DNA from: Legionella sp. W10-070
GTDB lineage: Bacteria > Pseudomonadota > Gammaproteobacteria > Legionellales > Legionellaceae
NCBI RefSeq assembly: GCF_900640175.1
Contig: NZ_CAAAJC010000021.1
Location: forward strand, 1 to 51,350
Reading direction: 5' to 3'
DNA length: 51,350 bases
Shown piece by piece: positions 18,217-26,939 of the stretch. Each line of letters starts with the position of its first letter. Within the stretch, counting starts at the first letter, position 1. A program made the position numbers and the translations under genes. The notes beneath the pieces were generated by a model that saw only the letters and a program-made list of their open reading frames with translations, made no database searches and was not told the DNA's origin.

Positions 18217-19083
18217 TATCTGCATGGCAATATCTTCCCTCATTACTTGCTCCATGCCTTTAAAGCCTGGTGAAGAATTCGCTTCACAAATTTTAAAACC
18301 GTCCTCAGCGAACAATAAATCAATCCCGGCAATCTTCAAATTGAACAAATCCGCACAAGCTATTGCCAGCTGCTCTATCTCATCATTAAGGGGATAGGGA
18401 AAAACCTCACCACCCAAAGAATAATTCGCCTTAAAGCTGTTTTTTGCCTTTCTCTGCATGCTGCCAATCACCTTTCCGCCCAGGACGAAAACACGCAAAT
18501 CCCGGCCGTAGCTGCTGGCGATGTATTCCTGGAGAATCATCTGCTGATTGCCCCCATGACTGGCAATTAACTCCATGAGATCAATAAAACTGATTTCTGA
18601 CTCGCATAAATGAATACCAATACCGCGTGCCCCGGAAGTATTTTTGATAACCAATGGAAAGCCAATTTCGCGTTTCACCACGGAAGCAGAGACAGGGAAT
18701 TTAACCAACATGGTTTTAGGGAAGGGTAAATCACTTTGGGCAAATAACTGACTAAGAAGCATCTTGTCCCTGACTGTTTCAATCGCACTGGAATCATTAC
18801 AAGTATAGACACCCGATTTCTCCAGTTGACGAACCACAGCCAAGGCAAAATAACTGGTTTCAGCCCCGAGGCGAGGGAGCAGAAAATCAGGCAACAAAAC
18901 TCTGGAGCCATCCAACAGAATGCTTCTCTTCTCTTCTCGAGTCACCACTAACTCAAATTGCTCCGGTTTGTAAACTTCAAGCTCTAATTGTAAATGCGCC
19001 GCAGCGGCCAATAACCGATTGACCCCATGATCGGCATCGGTCAATTCTTGCTTACTCCGTTTATAAAGAACCCATCCCTTCAT
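18172..19083 (-). CDS. RimK-family ATP-grasp alpha-L-glutamate ligase
   Basis: A 303-residue ATP-grasp enzyme of the RimK type, which joins glutamate or a similar amino acid to a carboxyl acceptor (ribosomal protein S6, coenzyme F420 or a peptide). Seen are DKMLLSQLFAQSDLPFPKT, the glycine-rich ATP loop FPLVIKNTSGARGIGIHL, RDLRVFVLGGKVIGSMQRKA and the Mg-binding end IAGIDLLFAEDGFKICEANSSPGFKGME. Acceptor specificity cannot be read from the sequence. It converges on efp and shares a divergent region with the gene at 19186. Confidence 0.85.
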   Translation of the reverse strand: MKGWVLYKRSKQELTDADHGVNRLLAAAAHLQLELEVYKPEQFELVVTREEKRSILLDGSRVLLPDFLLPRLGAETSYFALAVVRQLEKSGVYTCNDSSAIETVRDKMLLSQLFAQSDLPFPKTMLVKFPVSASVVKREIGFPLVIKNTSGARGIGIHLCESEISFIDLMELIASHGGNQQMILQEYIASSYGRDLRVFVLGGKVIGSMQRKAKNSFKANYSLGGEVFPYPLNDEIEQLAIACADLFNLKIAGIDLLFAEDGFKICEANSSPGFKGMEQVMREDIAMQILEYVMRETEVAGNG

Positions 19084-19128
19084 TATGATGCCTTAGAAAA
19101 ATACAATTTGAAAATATAAGGAAACTGT

Positions 19129-19157
19129 TTGCTCAAAAAAAAGCCTTGAGATAAAAT
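19129..19157 (+). promoter_or_regulatory. Candidate promoter for the gene at 19186
   Basis: TTGCTC (19129-19134) and TAAAAT (19152-19157) with an optimal 17-base spacer lie about 30 bases before the ATG. The -35 match is modest. Confidence 0.4.
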
Positions 19158-19185
19158 CTCTTTAAGTTTCATCTTAGGACAGTTC

Positions 19186-19998
19186 ATGAAATTCTACTTT
19201 AATACCCCTGATCAGATAAATGCTGATGAAGCCTTTAATAACAAAGAATATGAAAAAGCACTTCAATTATACAACCATGCACTGCAAACACTGCAACAGC
19301 CAAGCGCTTCTGATACCGGAATGGAATTATCCACTATGAATGACCTAATGGGTACTCCTGATACCCCGTCTATCAAACCTGCGCTAGCCCCCAGACTCCT
19401 AAAAGGAATTATCACTCCTGCTTCTACCCCAGTATCCTCTAATGAAACCACAAAATGCTCCCAAGCCTTCATGACTGCCATTGAAAGCATTATAACGCCC
19501 TCGGTAAATCCTAAATTTCTGGCAAATTTATTATCTCTGGCAGCTGATTTTTTCCGTCAATACCAATGTCAATCAGTACCTACCCGCACATTTATCGTAT
19601 TAGCGTTTGATCTTTATCAACAGGTACGGATGATTAACTCAGAGCATAAGAGAGCAAGGCATTTTATCGAGAAAATTTTAAAAGACCACCCCGAGATGCT
19701 TGATGATTATACCCGTTTCAACCAAGCACCAGCTAACAGGCGTGGCCAGGACGACCGGAAAATATTTAATCAGGCATTGGAGGAGATGACAACTCAATTG
19801 GAAACCCTAATGATAACTACTCCTGAAAGTCTGGAATTAACCATGAATTTACTCGTAGACTCTATTACCAACAACCTTGACTCTATCATTATAAAAGCCC
19901 AGCTGGAAAAAAGCCCCCTGGCTGAGACATTTTCCAAAATTTATCAGTCTGAAAAGTCTTTACCAGAAAGTAGCCAGGGGATAGAGCAGTTTCTGTAA
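19186..19998 (+). CDS. Hypothetical protein with N-terminal TPR-like helix pair, possible effector
   Basis: A 270-residue soluble protein. The first 35 residues (INADEAFNNKEYEKALQLYNHALQTL) match a tetratricopeptide/MIT-like helical hairpin, as found in proteins binding ESCRT or chaperone tails. A Ser/Thr/Pro-rich stretch (about 40-85) separates it from a helical C-terminal part (about 95-250). There is no signal peptide. The C-terminal end (EKSLPESSQGIEQFL) is polar with several Glu, compatible with but not proof of a Dot/Icm signal. The gene stands alone between divergent and convergent neighbours. Confidence 0.6.
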   Translation: MKFYFNTPDQINADEAFNNKEYEKALQLYNHALQTLQQPSASDTGMELSTMNDLMGTPDTPSIKPALAPRLLKGIITPASTPVSSNETTKCSQAFMTAIESIITPSVNPKFLANLLSLAADFFRQYQCQSVPTRTFIVLAFDLYQQVRMINSEHKRARHFIEKILKDHPEMLDDYTRFNQAPANRRGQDDRKIFNQALEEMTTQLETLMITTPESLELTMNLLVDSITNNLDSIIIKAQLEKSPLAETFSKIYQSEKSLPESSQGIEQFL

Positions 19999-20026
19999 CA
20001 CCGCTCTTCGACATACAGCCCGCAGA

Positions 20027-20281
20027 TTACCATCTGCGGACATAACCATACCAGGCTCTAGGGTAGCCCACACTATAGACACCGCGGTAGCCGCTCCAAT
20101 AGCCGCTTCGCCAGCCATAGCCAGCATAACGACTACCCCAGTAAGGACGATAGCCATAATAACCTACAGAATAAACATAGTCGTTAGTGTATCCGGGATG
20201 GTAGGCTGTTCTTGTTACTGTGCAACTCGAAAGAAACAGAGTTGGGGAAAACATTAACAAGGCGATGATTAACTTCTTCAT
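20027..20281 (-). CDS. Small Gly/Tyr-rich lipoprotein
   Basis: An 84-residue protein with a lipoprotein signal peptide: MKKLIIALLMFSPTLFLSSC, with lipobox LSSC and Cys20 as lipidation site. The mature part is almost entirely Tyr, Gly, Arg, Trp and Ser (for instance YWGSRYAGYGWRSGYW), a composition known from short envelope lipoproteins of Legionella and other gamma-proteobacteria. The role is unknown. The ATG is at 20279-20281 with GGAAG 5 bases upstream. Confidence 0.7.
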   Translation of the reverse strand: MKKLIIALLMFSPTLFLSSCTVTRTAYHPGYTNDYVYSVGYYGYRPYWGSRYAGYGWRSGYWSGYRGVYSVGYPRAWYGYVRRW

Positions 20282-20762
20282 GATGCTTCCTTGCCAAAGA
20301 TATTGTTTTATAATTATACTTCATGTTTTAAAAACATACAAAATAAACCAATTACCTCACCCTGCTGAGGGAAGATAAAATCAAGGTTAAAAGCCTGAGA
20401 ATAAGAACCAATCAAACAACTGGAAAAAAGGGAGCTTGCATAGATAAAGGCAACGAGACCTGAGTATCTGAGCCGCAAAAAACTATAACTGTGGTGATCT
20501 ATGAGGCGCTTTAGGCTTCTGTCTCAACAATACTGCACACTGCGCTTCAAAACGATCTCCTATACCGTGATTAACTTATGGTTCAGCCAAGTCTGTCGTC
20601 ACCTACTATTTATAATAGACCATAACGCTATTTGTAGGCATTTTAACCCCTATTGGCTGTGTACATGACAGGTTTTTTTGTCAATTTCCCTGAGGGAGGA
20701 TAGATTCCGCACATAAAGCGCGGAACGTAGGCTCTGGTTACAATTTGTCAACAAACCCTATT
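20282..20762. other. 480-bp stretch without a gene
   Basis: No credible coding frame is seen. The stretch holds several small inverted repeats: CCTCA/TGAGG (about 20355-20370), CCCTGAGGG (about 20688-20696) and TTCCGC/GCGGAA (about 20704-20725). It also has a T-run after GACAGG (about 20667-20678). It might carry a small RNA or the decayed end of a mobile element. I cannot assign it to a known RNA family. Confidence 0.4.
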
Positions 20763-21248
20763 CTAATCGCGGAAATTTTCAAATTGCAACGGTAACTTAA
20801 TATCTGATTTTTTCAATAAAGCAATTGCCTCCTGCAAATCATCGCGCTTTTTGCCTGTGACACGCACCTTGTCGCCCTGTATTGAAGTTTGTACTTTTAA
20901 TTTACCGTCTTTGATTAATTTGATAATTTCCTTGGCGATTGGCTGTTCAATACCTTGCTTAAACGTCATATTCAGCGAATAGGTCTTTCCGCTGTGCACA
21001 GGCTCCTCTTCCATCTCGACGCCAACTGCACTCACCCCTCTTCGTGTCAGATGATTGCGAAGCAACTCTTCCAGCTGACGAACCTGAAAATCCGACTCTG
21101 ACTTCAAGGTTACCGTTAAGTTATTAAGTACAATGCTTGATTCCACACCGCGAAAATCAAAACGGGTTCCCATTTCCCGTACCGCATTATCAACAGCATG
21201 GCGTAACTCCACGGTATCAATTTCTGAAACAATATCAAAAGAAGGCAT
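20763..21248 (-). CDS. yajQ: YajQ-family nucleotide-binding protein
   Basis: A 161-residue YajQ-type protein. It begins with the typical MPSFDIVSEIDTVELRHAVDNAVREM and TRFDFRGVESS, and ends with IQGDKVRVTGKKRDDLQEAIALLK and the LPLQFENFRD tail. The family has two ferredoxin-like domains; members bind c-di-GMP in Xanthomonas and tRNA/GTP in E. coli, so the ligand here is open. Length is normal. Confidence 0.93.
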   Translation of the reverse strand: MPSFDIVSEIDTVELRHAVDNAVREMGTRFDFRGVESSIVLNNLTVTLKSESDFQVRQLEELLRNHLTRRGVSAVGVEMEEEPVHSGKTYSLNMTFKQGIEQPIAKEIIKLIKDGKLKVQTSIQGDKVRVTGKKRDDLQEAIALLKKSDIKLPLQFENFRD

Positions 21249-21347
21249 GAATTCCTCAATGCTAAATGACTAAAAAAACATTGTAACCAAGGTTTATCAG
21301 ACATAAAAGGCATCAGTATACCTTTTATGTCTGTCATTAAAGCTCTT

Positions 21348-22574
21348 TCATCGACAGGGTTGCTCTGACCTGAATTCGCTTAAACCCAATTGCTCACGTA
21401 GATTGGCAGACGTTGAGTCCCCGCATCTGATATTTTGAGGATAAATTTTAACCATTTCCTCGCGCATGTTTTCCAGGAGCAAGGTAAGTTTACCCTCGCC
21501 ATCCACCATTCTTGCATGCTGCTTGTAGCATTGCTCATTGGCTTTGATAGCCTCCAGCAATGCCACAGCAAACCACTGGGGGTTGCTGATAGGCTTGCCA
21601 TCTGACAATTGCATGGTCTGCAGCTGCATCAATAATCTTGCCGCCACATCAATACGGGCATCCTGCAAGGTTTTATTGTAGAAGATGCCTCTGTCAACCG
21701 GACGATAGCTGCGAGTTAATGAATTGCCCGATGCTTCCACCGGTTCTAATTTTGCCCTCTCTTGTAAATACTCCTCAAGCCTGGCAATTAATGTTTCTCT
21801 TGCCTGTTCAAGCTGAAAGGCAGAACCTGCATGATTCAGATCGGTTCCGGGAGTCATGGTGCTGTCTTTCAATGTCTTTTCAAGCTGGTTGGGCAGTGTT
21901 TCGGCGAAAAGATCGGCTGTGCTATCAGTATGAAAAGGGTCTGCTGCCAACCCCATTTGCGCCAACACATCCGCTGAGACAGCAACACTGGCAATAACCG
22001 CCGACACTGACTTTGCACAGGCAATCAACTGTTTGGCTTGGGCAATTACTTTACGGCAAGATGCCATTTTTGATGGAAATTTCTTACAGAAATTGCTGTT
22101 TTCTTTATCTAGCACCTTTTCAAATGAATCCAGTTTAACGATCAGATCCTGCTTGATTTTTTCCAAATTGGCAGTAGTCATGTGTTTGAACGATTCAGAC
22201 AAAGCCTCTCCATCGGCGAGGTAAATTTCTTCGAAATGCGGGCGATTGATGCCATCGGTAGTCAACGAAATCTCTTCTAAATTCTTATCGTGGTCATACA
22301 TCAAACTGATCTTTCGTGCCGTTGCTACCGCAGTGCTCAAAGCGTATGCCACAGCGAGTGTATTACCCTTTTCTCTGCGATCTACCCTTTGAACTTCTTC
22401 TACGTTTTTCTCGCTCGCACCCTGAAGCTCTTTTTCAAGCTGCTGTTGCGCTTCAAGCGCCGCTTTAGCCGTACCTCTTACCTTATCCTTTCTATTTACA
22501 ACCGTTATGTCGATTGTATGGTCCGAATATTTTACTTTCTTCACCCGAAAAAAATCGGTTAAGGAATCCAACAT
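21348..22574 (-). CDS. Hypothetical protein, helical, possible effector
   Basis: A 408-residue soluble protein that I do not recognise. It begins MLDSLTDFFRVKKVKY and has a charged helical segment with coiled-coil character at about 36-65 (AKAALEAQQQLEKELQGASEKNVEEVQ). A more hydrophobic Ala/Val/Ser stretch (about 185-215) could be a buried helix. The rest is helical, and the protein ends in GLSEFRSEQPCR. There is no signal peptide. It lies alone between yajQ and the polysaccharide cluster. Its size, helicity and isolation fit Legionella effectors, but this is inference only. Confidence 0.6.
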   Translation of the reverse strand: MLDSLTDFFRVKKVKYSDHTIDITVVNRKDKVRGTAKAALEAQQQLEKELQGASEKNVEEVQRVDRREKGNTLAVAYALSTAVATARKISLMYDHDKNLEEISLTTDGINRPHFEEIYLADGEALSESFKHMTTANLEKIKQDLIVKLDSFEKVLDKENSNFCKKFPSKMASCRKVIAQAKQLIACAKSVSAVIASVAVSADVLAQMGLAADPFHTDSTADLFAETLPNQLEKTLKDSTMTPGTDLNHAGSAFQLEQARETLIARLEEYLQERAKLEPVEASGNSLTRSYRPVDRGIFYNKTLQDARIDVAARLLMQLQTMQLSDGKPISNPQWFAVALLEAIKANEQCYKQHARMVDGEGKLTLLLENMREEMVKIYPQNIRCGDSTSANLREQLGLSEFRSEQPCR

Positions 22575-22741
22575 GATTTACCTGCCATTGCAATTAAAGG
22601 AAGGGATGATATCCCAGACTAAAGAAAAATGACAAGCAGACAAGTCTGCTGCCATTCAGCTGAGACAGGCAATCATCGTTTTTTGAATCTACACTAGACT
22701 ATATGCAACAAGACAGCGTTATCTCTAATAAGGATATTGTT

Positions 22742-23698
22742 ATGAGAATATTAGTTACCGGTGCCGCTGGATTTATAGGCTCCCATCTTGTCCAATACCA
22801 CCTCAAGAAAGGGGACACCGTCTGTGGCATTGATGATATGAGCTCCGGCGTTGAAAGCAATATACAGCCCTTTCTTCCTGACCCTGAGTTTCATTTTATA
22901 CAGGATGACATCATTACCTGGCCTGAGATTGAAAAATTCGCCGCCTGGGCTGACAGGATATACCACATGGCCGCGATTGTTGGCGTTTACAAGGTAATCG
23001 ATGAGCCCGAACGGGTTTTGGCAGTCAATATTGCCGGTTGTGAGCGCTTACTCAGGGCTGTGCGCAAAGCCAACTGGAAAGCCCAACTCTTATTGGCATC
23101 GAGCGCAGAGGTTTATGGCCCGAGCAATAAATTACCTCTGGCTGAGGATGACAATATCATTCTCGAGACTGCCGCCAAAAATCGCTGGAATTATGCGATT
23201 AGCAAGCTGGCCAATGAGGCCATGGGTTTATCCTATCATCAAAAATTTAACATCCCCATCGTCATGGCCCGTCTGTTTAATACTATCGGGCCAAGACAAA
23301 CAGGGCGATATGGGATGGTTGTTCCCAACTTTGTAAAACAAGCGATGTCCAATCTTCCGATTACTGTCTTTGGCACGGGAAATCAGACTCGCTCATTTTG
23401 CGATGTACGCGATACGGTAGTTATGCTTGATTTATTAATGAATACCAACTCAAGTTTTGGAGAAATTATCAATGTCGGGAATGACAGGGAAATAACCATC
23501 AACCAGCTTGCCAATGTCGTAAAACAAACGGTCAATCCAGATGCAGTCATTGACCACATCCCTTACCTCGAAGCTTACGGGGAGAATTATGTTGATATCC
23601 AGCGAAGAAGACCCCAACTGAAAAAACTGTTTAGTCTGATTGAGTTTCAGCATCAATGGTCACTTGAAGCAACTATCAAATCGCTGATGAATTTATAA
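22742..23698 (+). CDS. NAD-dependent sugar epimerase/dehydratase (extended SDR)
   Basis: A 318-residue extended short-chain dehydrogenase acting on a nucleotide sugar. It has the NAD motif RILVTGAAGFIGSHL, the SSAEVYGPSN block and the catalytic Tyr-Lys in NYAISK, then ARLFNTIGPRQTGRYGMVVPNFV as in UDP-glucuronate decarboxylase or ArnA-like enzymes. I start at ATG 22742, with AGGA 6 bases upstream, instead of an in-frame ATG at 22703. It opens the exopolysaccharide cluster and lies 71 bases before the UDP-sugar dehydrogenase. It may use that enzyme's uronate product, but the exact reaction is not determined. Confidence 0.88.
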   Translation: MRILVTGAAGFIGSHLVQYHLKKGDTVCGIDDMSSGVESNIQPFLPDPEFHFIQDDIITWPEIEKFAAWADRIYHMAAIVGVYKVIDEPERVLAVNIAGCERLLRAVRKANWKAQLLLASSAEVYGPSNKLPLAEDDNIILETAAKNRWNYAISKLANEAMGLSYHQKFNIPIVMARLFNTIGPRQTGRYGMVVPNFVKQAMSNLPITVFGTGNQTRSFCDVRDTVVMLDLLMNTNSSFGEIINVGNDREITINQLANVVKQTVNPDAVIDHIPYLEAYGENYVDIQRRRPQLKKLFSLIEFQHQWSLEATIKSLMNL

Positions 23699-23769
23699 AC
23701 AAGCGATTTTACTAATAGCTAAAAAATAACTATCCTAATTAATATCTTGCTTTACTCTGGTAATCATTT

Positions 23770-25047
23770 ATGGGAATTTTTGCCGTTGTAGGTTTGGGAT
23801 ATGTCGGACTGGAATTAGCTGTTGCCCTGGCGAAGTCGAGTCAAACAATTGGCTACGATATTTCCAAGGCAAGAATAGAAGAATTACAACAAGGCTATGA
23901 CAGGAATAATATTGTCCCTTCAGAGCGGCTAAACAATACCCAGTTACAACTCACTGCTGATGTGGATGCCATACGGAAAGCCGATTTCTATATCATAGCG
24001 GTTTCCACCCCCGCTTATTATTATGAGCTGCCAAATTTAGAGCCTTTAATCAAGGCAACCCGGGATGTGGGCAAGCTGCTCAAGAAAGGGGATATTGTTG
24101 TTTTTGAATCAACCGTATACCCGGGAACAACGGAAGAAATTTGCCTGCCACTGTTAGAGGAACTAAGCCACTTGCGCTGTGGCAAGGATTTTAATATCGG
24201 TTATTCACCTGAGCGAATCAGTCCTGGCGATAAGCAACATCATTTAAAAAATATCCCCAAGGTGATCTCGGCACAAAACCCGGAAACACTGCAGGCAGTC
24301 CAAACCGTTTACCAGTTAATCTGTGATAGGGTCTATCCCGTTTCCAATATAAAAACAGCAGAGGCAGTCAAAATCCTGGAAAATACCCAACGGGATATCA
24401 ATATTGCCTTTATGAATGAATTTGCACAAATCATGCATGCGCTCAATTTGGATACCCATGAAATTATCGAGGGGGCAAAGACAAAATGGAGTTTTGCTCC
24501 TTTCAAGCCAGGATTTGTCGGAGGGCATTGCATAGCCGTTGATCCTCAATACCTTGCATTTAAAGCAAAACGGCATGGTGTAGAGCCCAAGTTAATTTTA
24601 ACCGCCAGACAAATCAATGATGGCATGACTCAGTTTATCATCCATGAAATGAATAAAATTCTTATCCGAAATAAGATTTTTTTTAAGGAAATAAGAATTG
24701 GCTTATTTGGAGTGACCTATAAGGAAAATGTGCCTGACATACGCAACAGCCTTTCTTTTAAACTCATTAAAGAGTTTAAAGATTATGGTTATGAGGTCAT
24801 CGTCCACGATCCATTGGCTGATAAAAAAATAGTACAAAATCGATATGGTGTGGATTTGCAGGAATTTAACACCATACAAGATCTTTCTGTTGCCATTATT
24901 ATTGTGCAACATGATTTTTACCGTGAAATGGGCCTGGAAAAATTCATTACTCGATTCAGCAAAACAGGGCTACTCATGGACATACCCAATTTATTTATTG
25001 AAGAAGGAAATAACCTTGATAGCCCGATTATATATTGGAGCTTATAG
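23770..25047 (+). CDS. UDP-sugar 6-dehydrogenase, TviB/WbpA type
   Basis: A 425-residue nucleotide-sugar dehydrogenase that oxidises C6 of UDP-GlcNAc, UDP-ManNAc or UDP-glucose in two steps with NAD. Seen are the Rossmann motif VVGLGYVGLELAVALAK, ESTVYPGTTEE, IGYSPERISPGDK, the central NTQRDINIAFMNEFA, and the catalytic-Cys loop GFVGGHCIAVDPQYL. The pattern and length match TviB of the Salmonella Vi antigen and WbpA/WbpO better than Ugd. Together with the 4-epimerase-like SDR at 29342 it could supply an amino-uronic acid such as GalNAcA; this is inference. Confidence 0.88.
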   Translation: MGIFAVVGLGYVGLELAVALAKSSQTIGYDISKARIEELQQGYDRNNIVPSERLNNTQLQLTADVDAIRKADFYIIAVSTPAYYYELPNLEPLIKATRDVGKLLKKGDIVVFESTVYPGTTEEICLPLLEELSHLRCGKDFNIGYSPERISPGDKQHHLKNIPKVISAQNPETLQAVQTVYQLICDRVYPVSNIKTAEAVKILENTQRDINIAFMNEFAQIMHALNLDTHEIIEGAKTKWSFAPFKPGFVGGHCIAVDPQYLAFKAKRHGVEPKLILTARQINDGMTQFIIHEMNKILIRNKIFFKEIRIGLFGVTYKENVPDIRNSLSFKLIKEFKDYGYEVIVHDPLADKKIVQNRYGVDLQEFNTIQDLSVAIIIVQHDFYREMGLEKFITRFSKTGLLMDIPNLFIEEGNNLDSPIIYWSL

Positions 25048-25130
25048 TAATAATTATCCTATCTTTTTTCTCTGGCTTATTAACGTTACTATTTAACATT
25101 GCCGGCTAATTTCTGAAGCGAATATTGATA

Positions 25131-26939
25131 ATGCATTTGAAAAAAGGATTTTTTATAACATGTCTGCTGTTGTCGCCTATAATGTCATTATCCAGCGTAA
25201 ATAATACCCTGATTTCAACCGACAGTACGCCTCTGAAACAATTAGAAAAAAAATACCATGAAAAAGATTATCAAAGCGTGGTAGATAAAGGGGATACCTA
25301 TCTGCAAAGTGAAGAAGACCCTGATATCAGGCTCTATACTGGTTTGGCCTATTATCAGCTACGGGAATATGATAAGGCAATTGAAGTATTAAAGCCGGCG
25401 CTATCAGCCTATCCAAAGTATCTGGACGTGCGTCTGGGCCTGGTGCGCGCTTACATGGCCCAAGGCGACAACCATACGGCCTATACATTGATACTCGATG
25501 GTTTAATCCTCCAACCAGGTAATGTGGCTCTATTATATCAAAAAGCCTCCCTCGAAATTGCAATGCAAAAAAATAGCGAAGCAAAACAGACTTTGAATAT
25601 CCTGCTAAAAATTAAAGCAGATTATGAGCCTGCCCTGCAGCTGAAAAAAAATCTGGATATCGCGCCTACAGAAAAGTTTGTCTTGGCAAAAGAACAACTT
25701 CCCTATGATGAGGAGTACTTTAAGTCTTTATATCAAAGTAAACAATATGAAGAGGTCATTAAAAAAGGTAAAGAGTACATTCGGGCCTATCCCAACGCCG
25801 TGGATGTGCGATATTACATCGGATTATCGTATTATCAGCAAAAAAAATACCCGCAGGCAAACGATCAATTCCTGATAATTCTGCAACAACATCCCGACTA
25901 TCTGGATACCCGGGAAGCGTTAATTAGCACCTTGTTCGCGATGGAAGACTACCCCTCTATACTGAAGGCAGCAACAGAGGGGTTGCAAATAAAACCTGAC
26001 AGCATCCATCTGCTGATGGCAAAAGCAAAGGTCTTTATCCTTGAGAAAAATTATGAAGCAGCTGGTCAACAAATTGCCCAAATACAATTAGTTAATGAGA
26101 ATTACCTGCCTGCACTTGAGCTGAGAAAAAAACTCAATACGCTGATAAAAGAATCACTTAAAAAGTCTAAACCAACCACATCTTTGCCACCAGAAGAAAT
26201 AAAAAAAGAGCAAGCGATATTCCCCAGGTATACTTTTTCGGCAGGAACCAGCATCATGGATGTGACACTCCCTCGGCAATACTGGAATTTCTCCAGCATG
26301 TCGTTATACCGTGAAGCTGAACATCTTAATTATGGTGCAATAATGAATTACGCACGCCGACTTGGGATGGAAGCAGTTCAAGGCGGCATCGCCGTCAACC
26401 CTCAAATTAATAAGGACACCTGGTTTGAAACCAGCTATTATTATGCGAACAGTCCGTCTCTATTCCCTGATCATACCGTTTACGGAGAAATGTTTCAGAA
26501 TCTATTTGGTGCATTTACCGTATCAGCAGGCAATACCTATCGCAAAATCGCAAAAACTTACTTTAATACCTATACCGCCAACCTTACCACCTATGCCGGC
26601 TCTTATTCATTTTCCTTCAGACCCTTTATTTACCGGACAAAATCAGGCCCTAATTCTATCCTTTACCGTATGAGCCTGCACTATGATTTTGATGACCCTG
26701 ATCAATACGTTGAGGTAGCCTATTATACCGGTTATTCGCCAGACTTATTCGATTTAACAACCGTAGATTTTTTTAAGGTGCATGAACAAATTATTATGGT
26801 TAAAGCACAAGCAAAGATAAGTAACGCCCTGATGATACAGATTGGTGGCGGCTATGAAAATCAAAAATTTTTGAACAATCGACAGCGCGAACTGACTTAT
26901 CTGAACCTCGGTTTGAAATACAGGATGGAAAATGTTTAG
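25131..26939 (+). CDS. TPR protein with C-terminal YaiO-type outer-membrane beta-barrel
   Basis: About 602 residues. A signal peptide (MHLKKGFFITCLLLSPIMSLSS) is followed by tetratricopeptide repeats in two blocks (about 28-170 and 190-330). Both blocks carry the same core, such as VDVRYYIGLSYYQQKKYPQANDQF, which suggests internal duplication. The C-terminal 240 residues, from FSAGTSIMDVTLPRQYWN, consist of alternating aromatic beta-strands of the YaiO family and end in LNLGLKYRMENV. TPR plus barrel is the architecture of polysaccharide exporters such as PelB, PgaA and AlgK/E. ATG 25131 is preferred over TTG 25125. It overlaps the next gene by 8 bases. Confidence 0.85.
   Translation: MHLKKGFFITCLLLSPIMSLSSVNNTLISTDSTPLKQLEKKYHEKDYQSVVDKGDTYLQSEEDPDIRLYTGLAYYQLREYDKAIEVLKPALSAYPKYLDVRLGLVRAYMAQGDNHTAYTLILDGLILQPGNVALLYQKASLEIAMQKNSEAKQTLNILLKIKADYEPALQLKKNLDIAPTEKFVLAKEQLPYDEEYFKSLYQSKQYEEVIKKGKEYIRAYPNAVDVRYYIGLSYYQQKKYPQANDQFLIILQQHPDYLDTREALISTLFAMEDYPSILKAATEGLQIKPDSIHLLMAKAKVFILEKNYEAAGQQIAQIQLVNENYLPALELRKKLNTLIKESLKKSKPTTSLPPEEIKKEQAIFPRYTFSAGTSIMDVTLPRQYWNFSSMSLYREAEHLNYGAIMNYARRLGMEAVQGGIAVNPQINKDTWFETSYYYANSPSLFPDHTVYGEMFQNLFGAFTVSAGNTYRKIAKTYFNTYTANLTTYAGSYSFSFRPFIYRTKSGPNSILYRMSLHYDFDDPDQYVEVAYYTGYSPDLFDLTTVDFFKVHEQIIMVKAQAKISNALMIQIGGGYENQKFLNNRQRELTYLNLGLKYRMENV

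Noticed and set aside
18125-18397. Plus-strand 90-codon frame after efp
   Set aside because: It is mostly antisense to the ATP-grasp ligase and has no ribosome site; the short frame starting at 18109 has a much better one.
20763-21248. Classical c-di-GMP control of the polysaccharide locus by the nearby YajQ
   Set aside because: YajQ is a core gene present in most gamma-proteobacteria and is separated from the locus by an unrelated gene on the opposite strand; proximity alone is not evidence.
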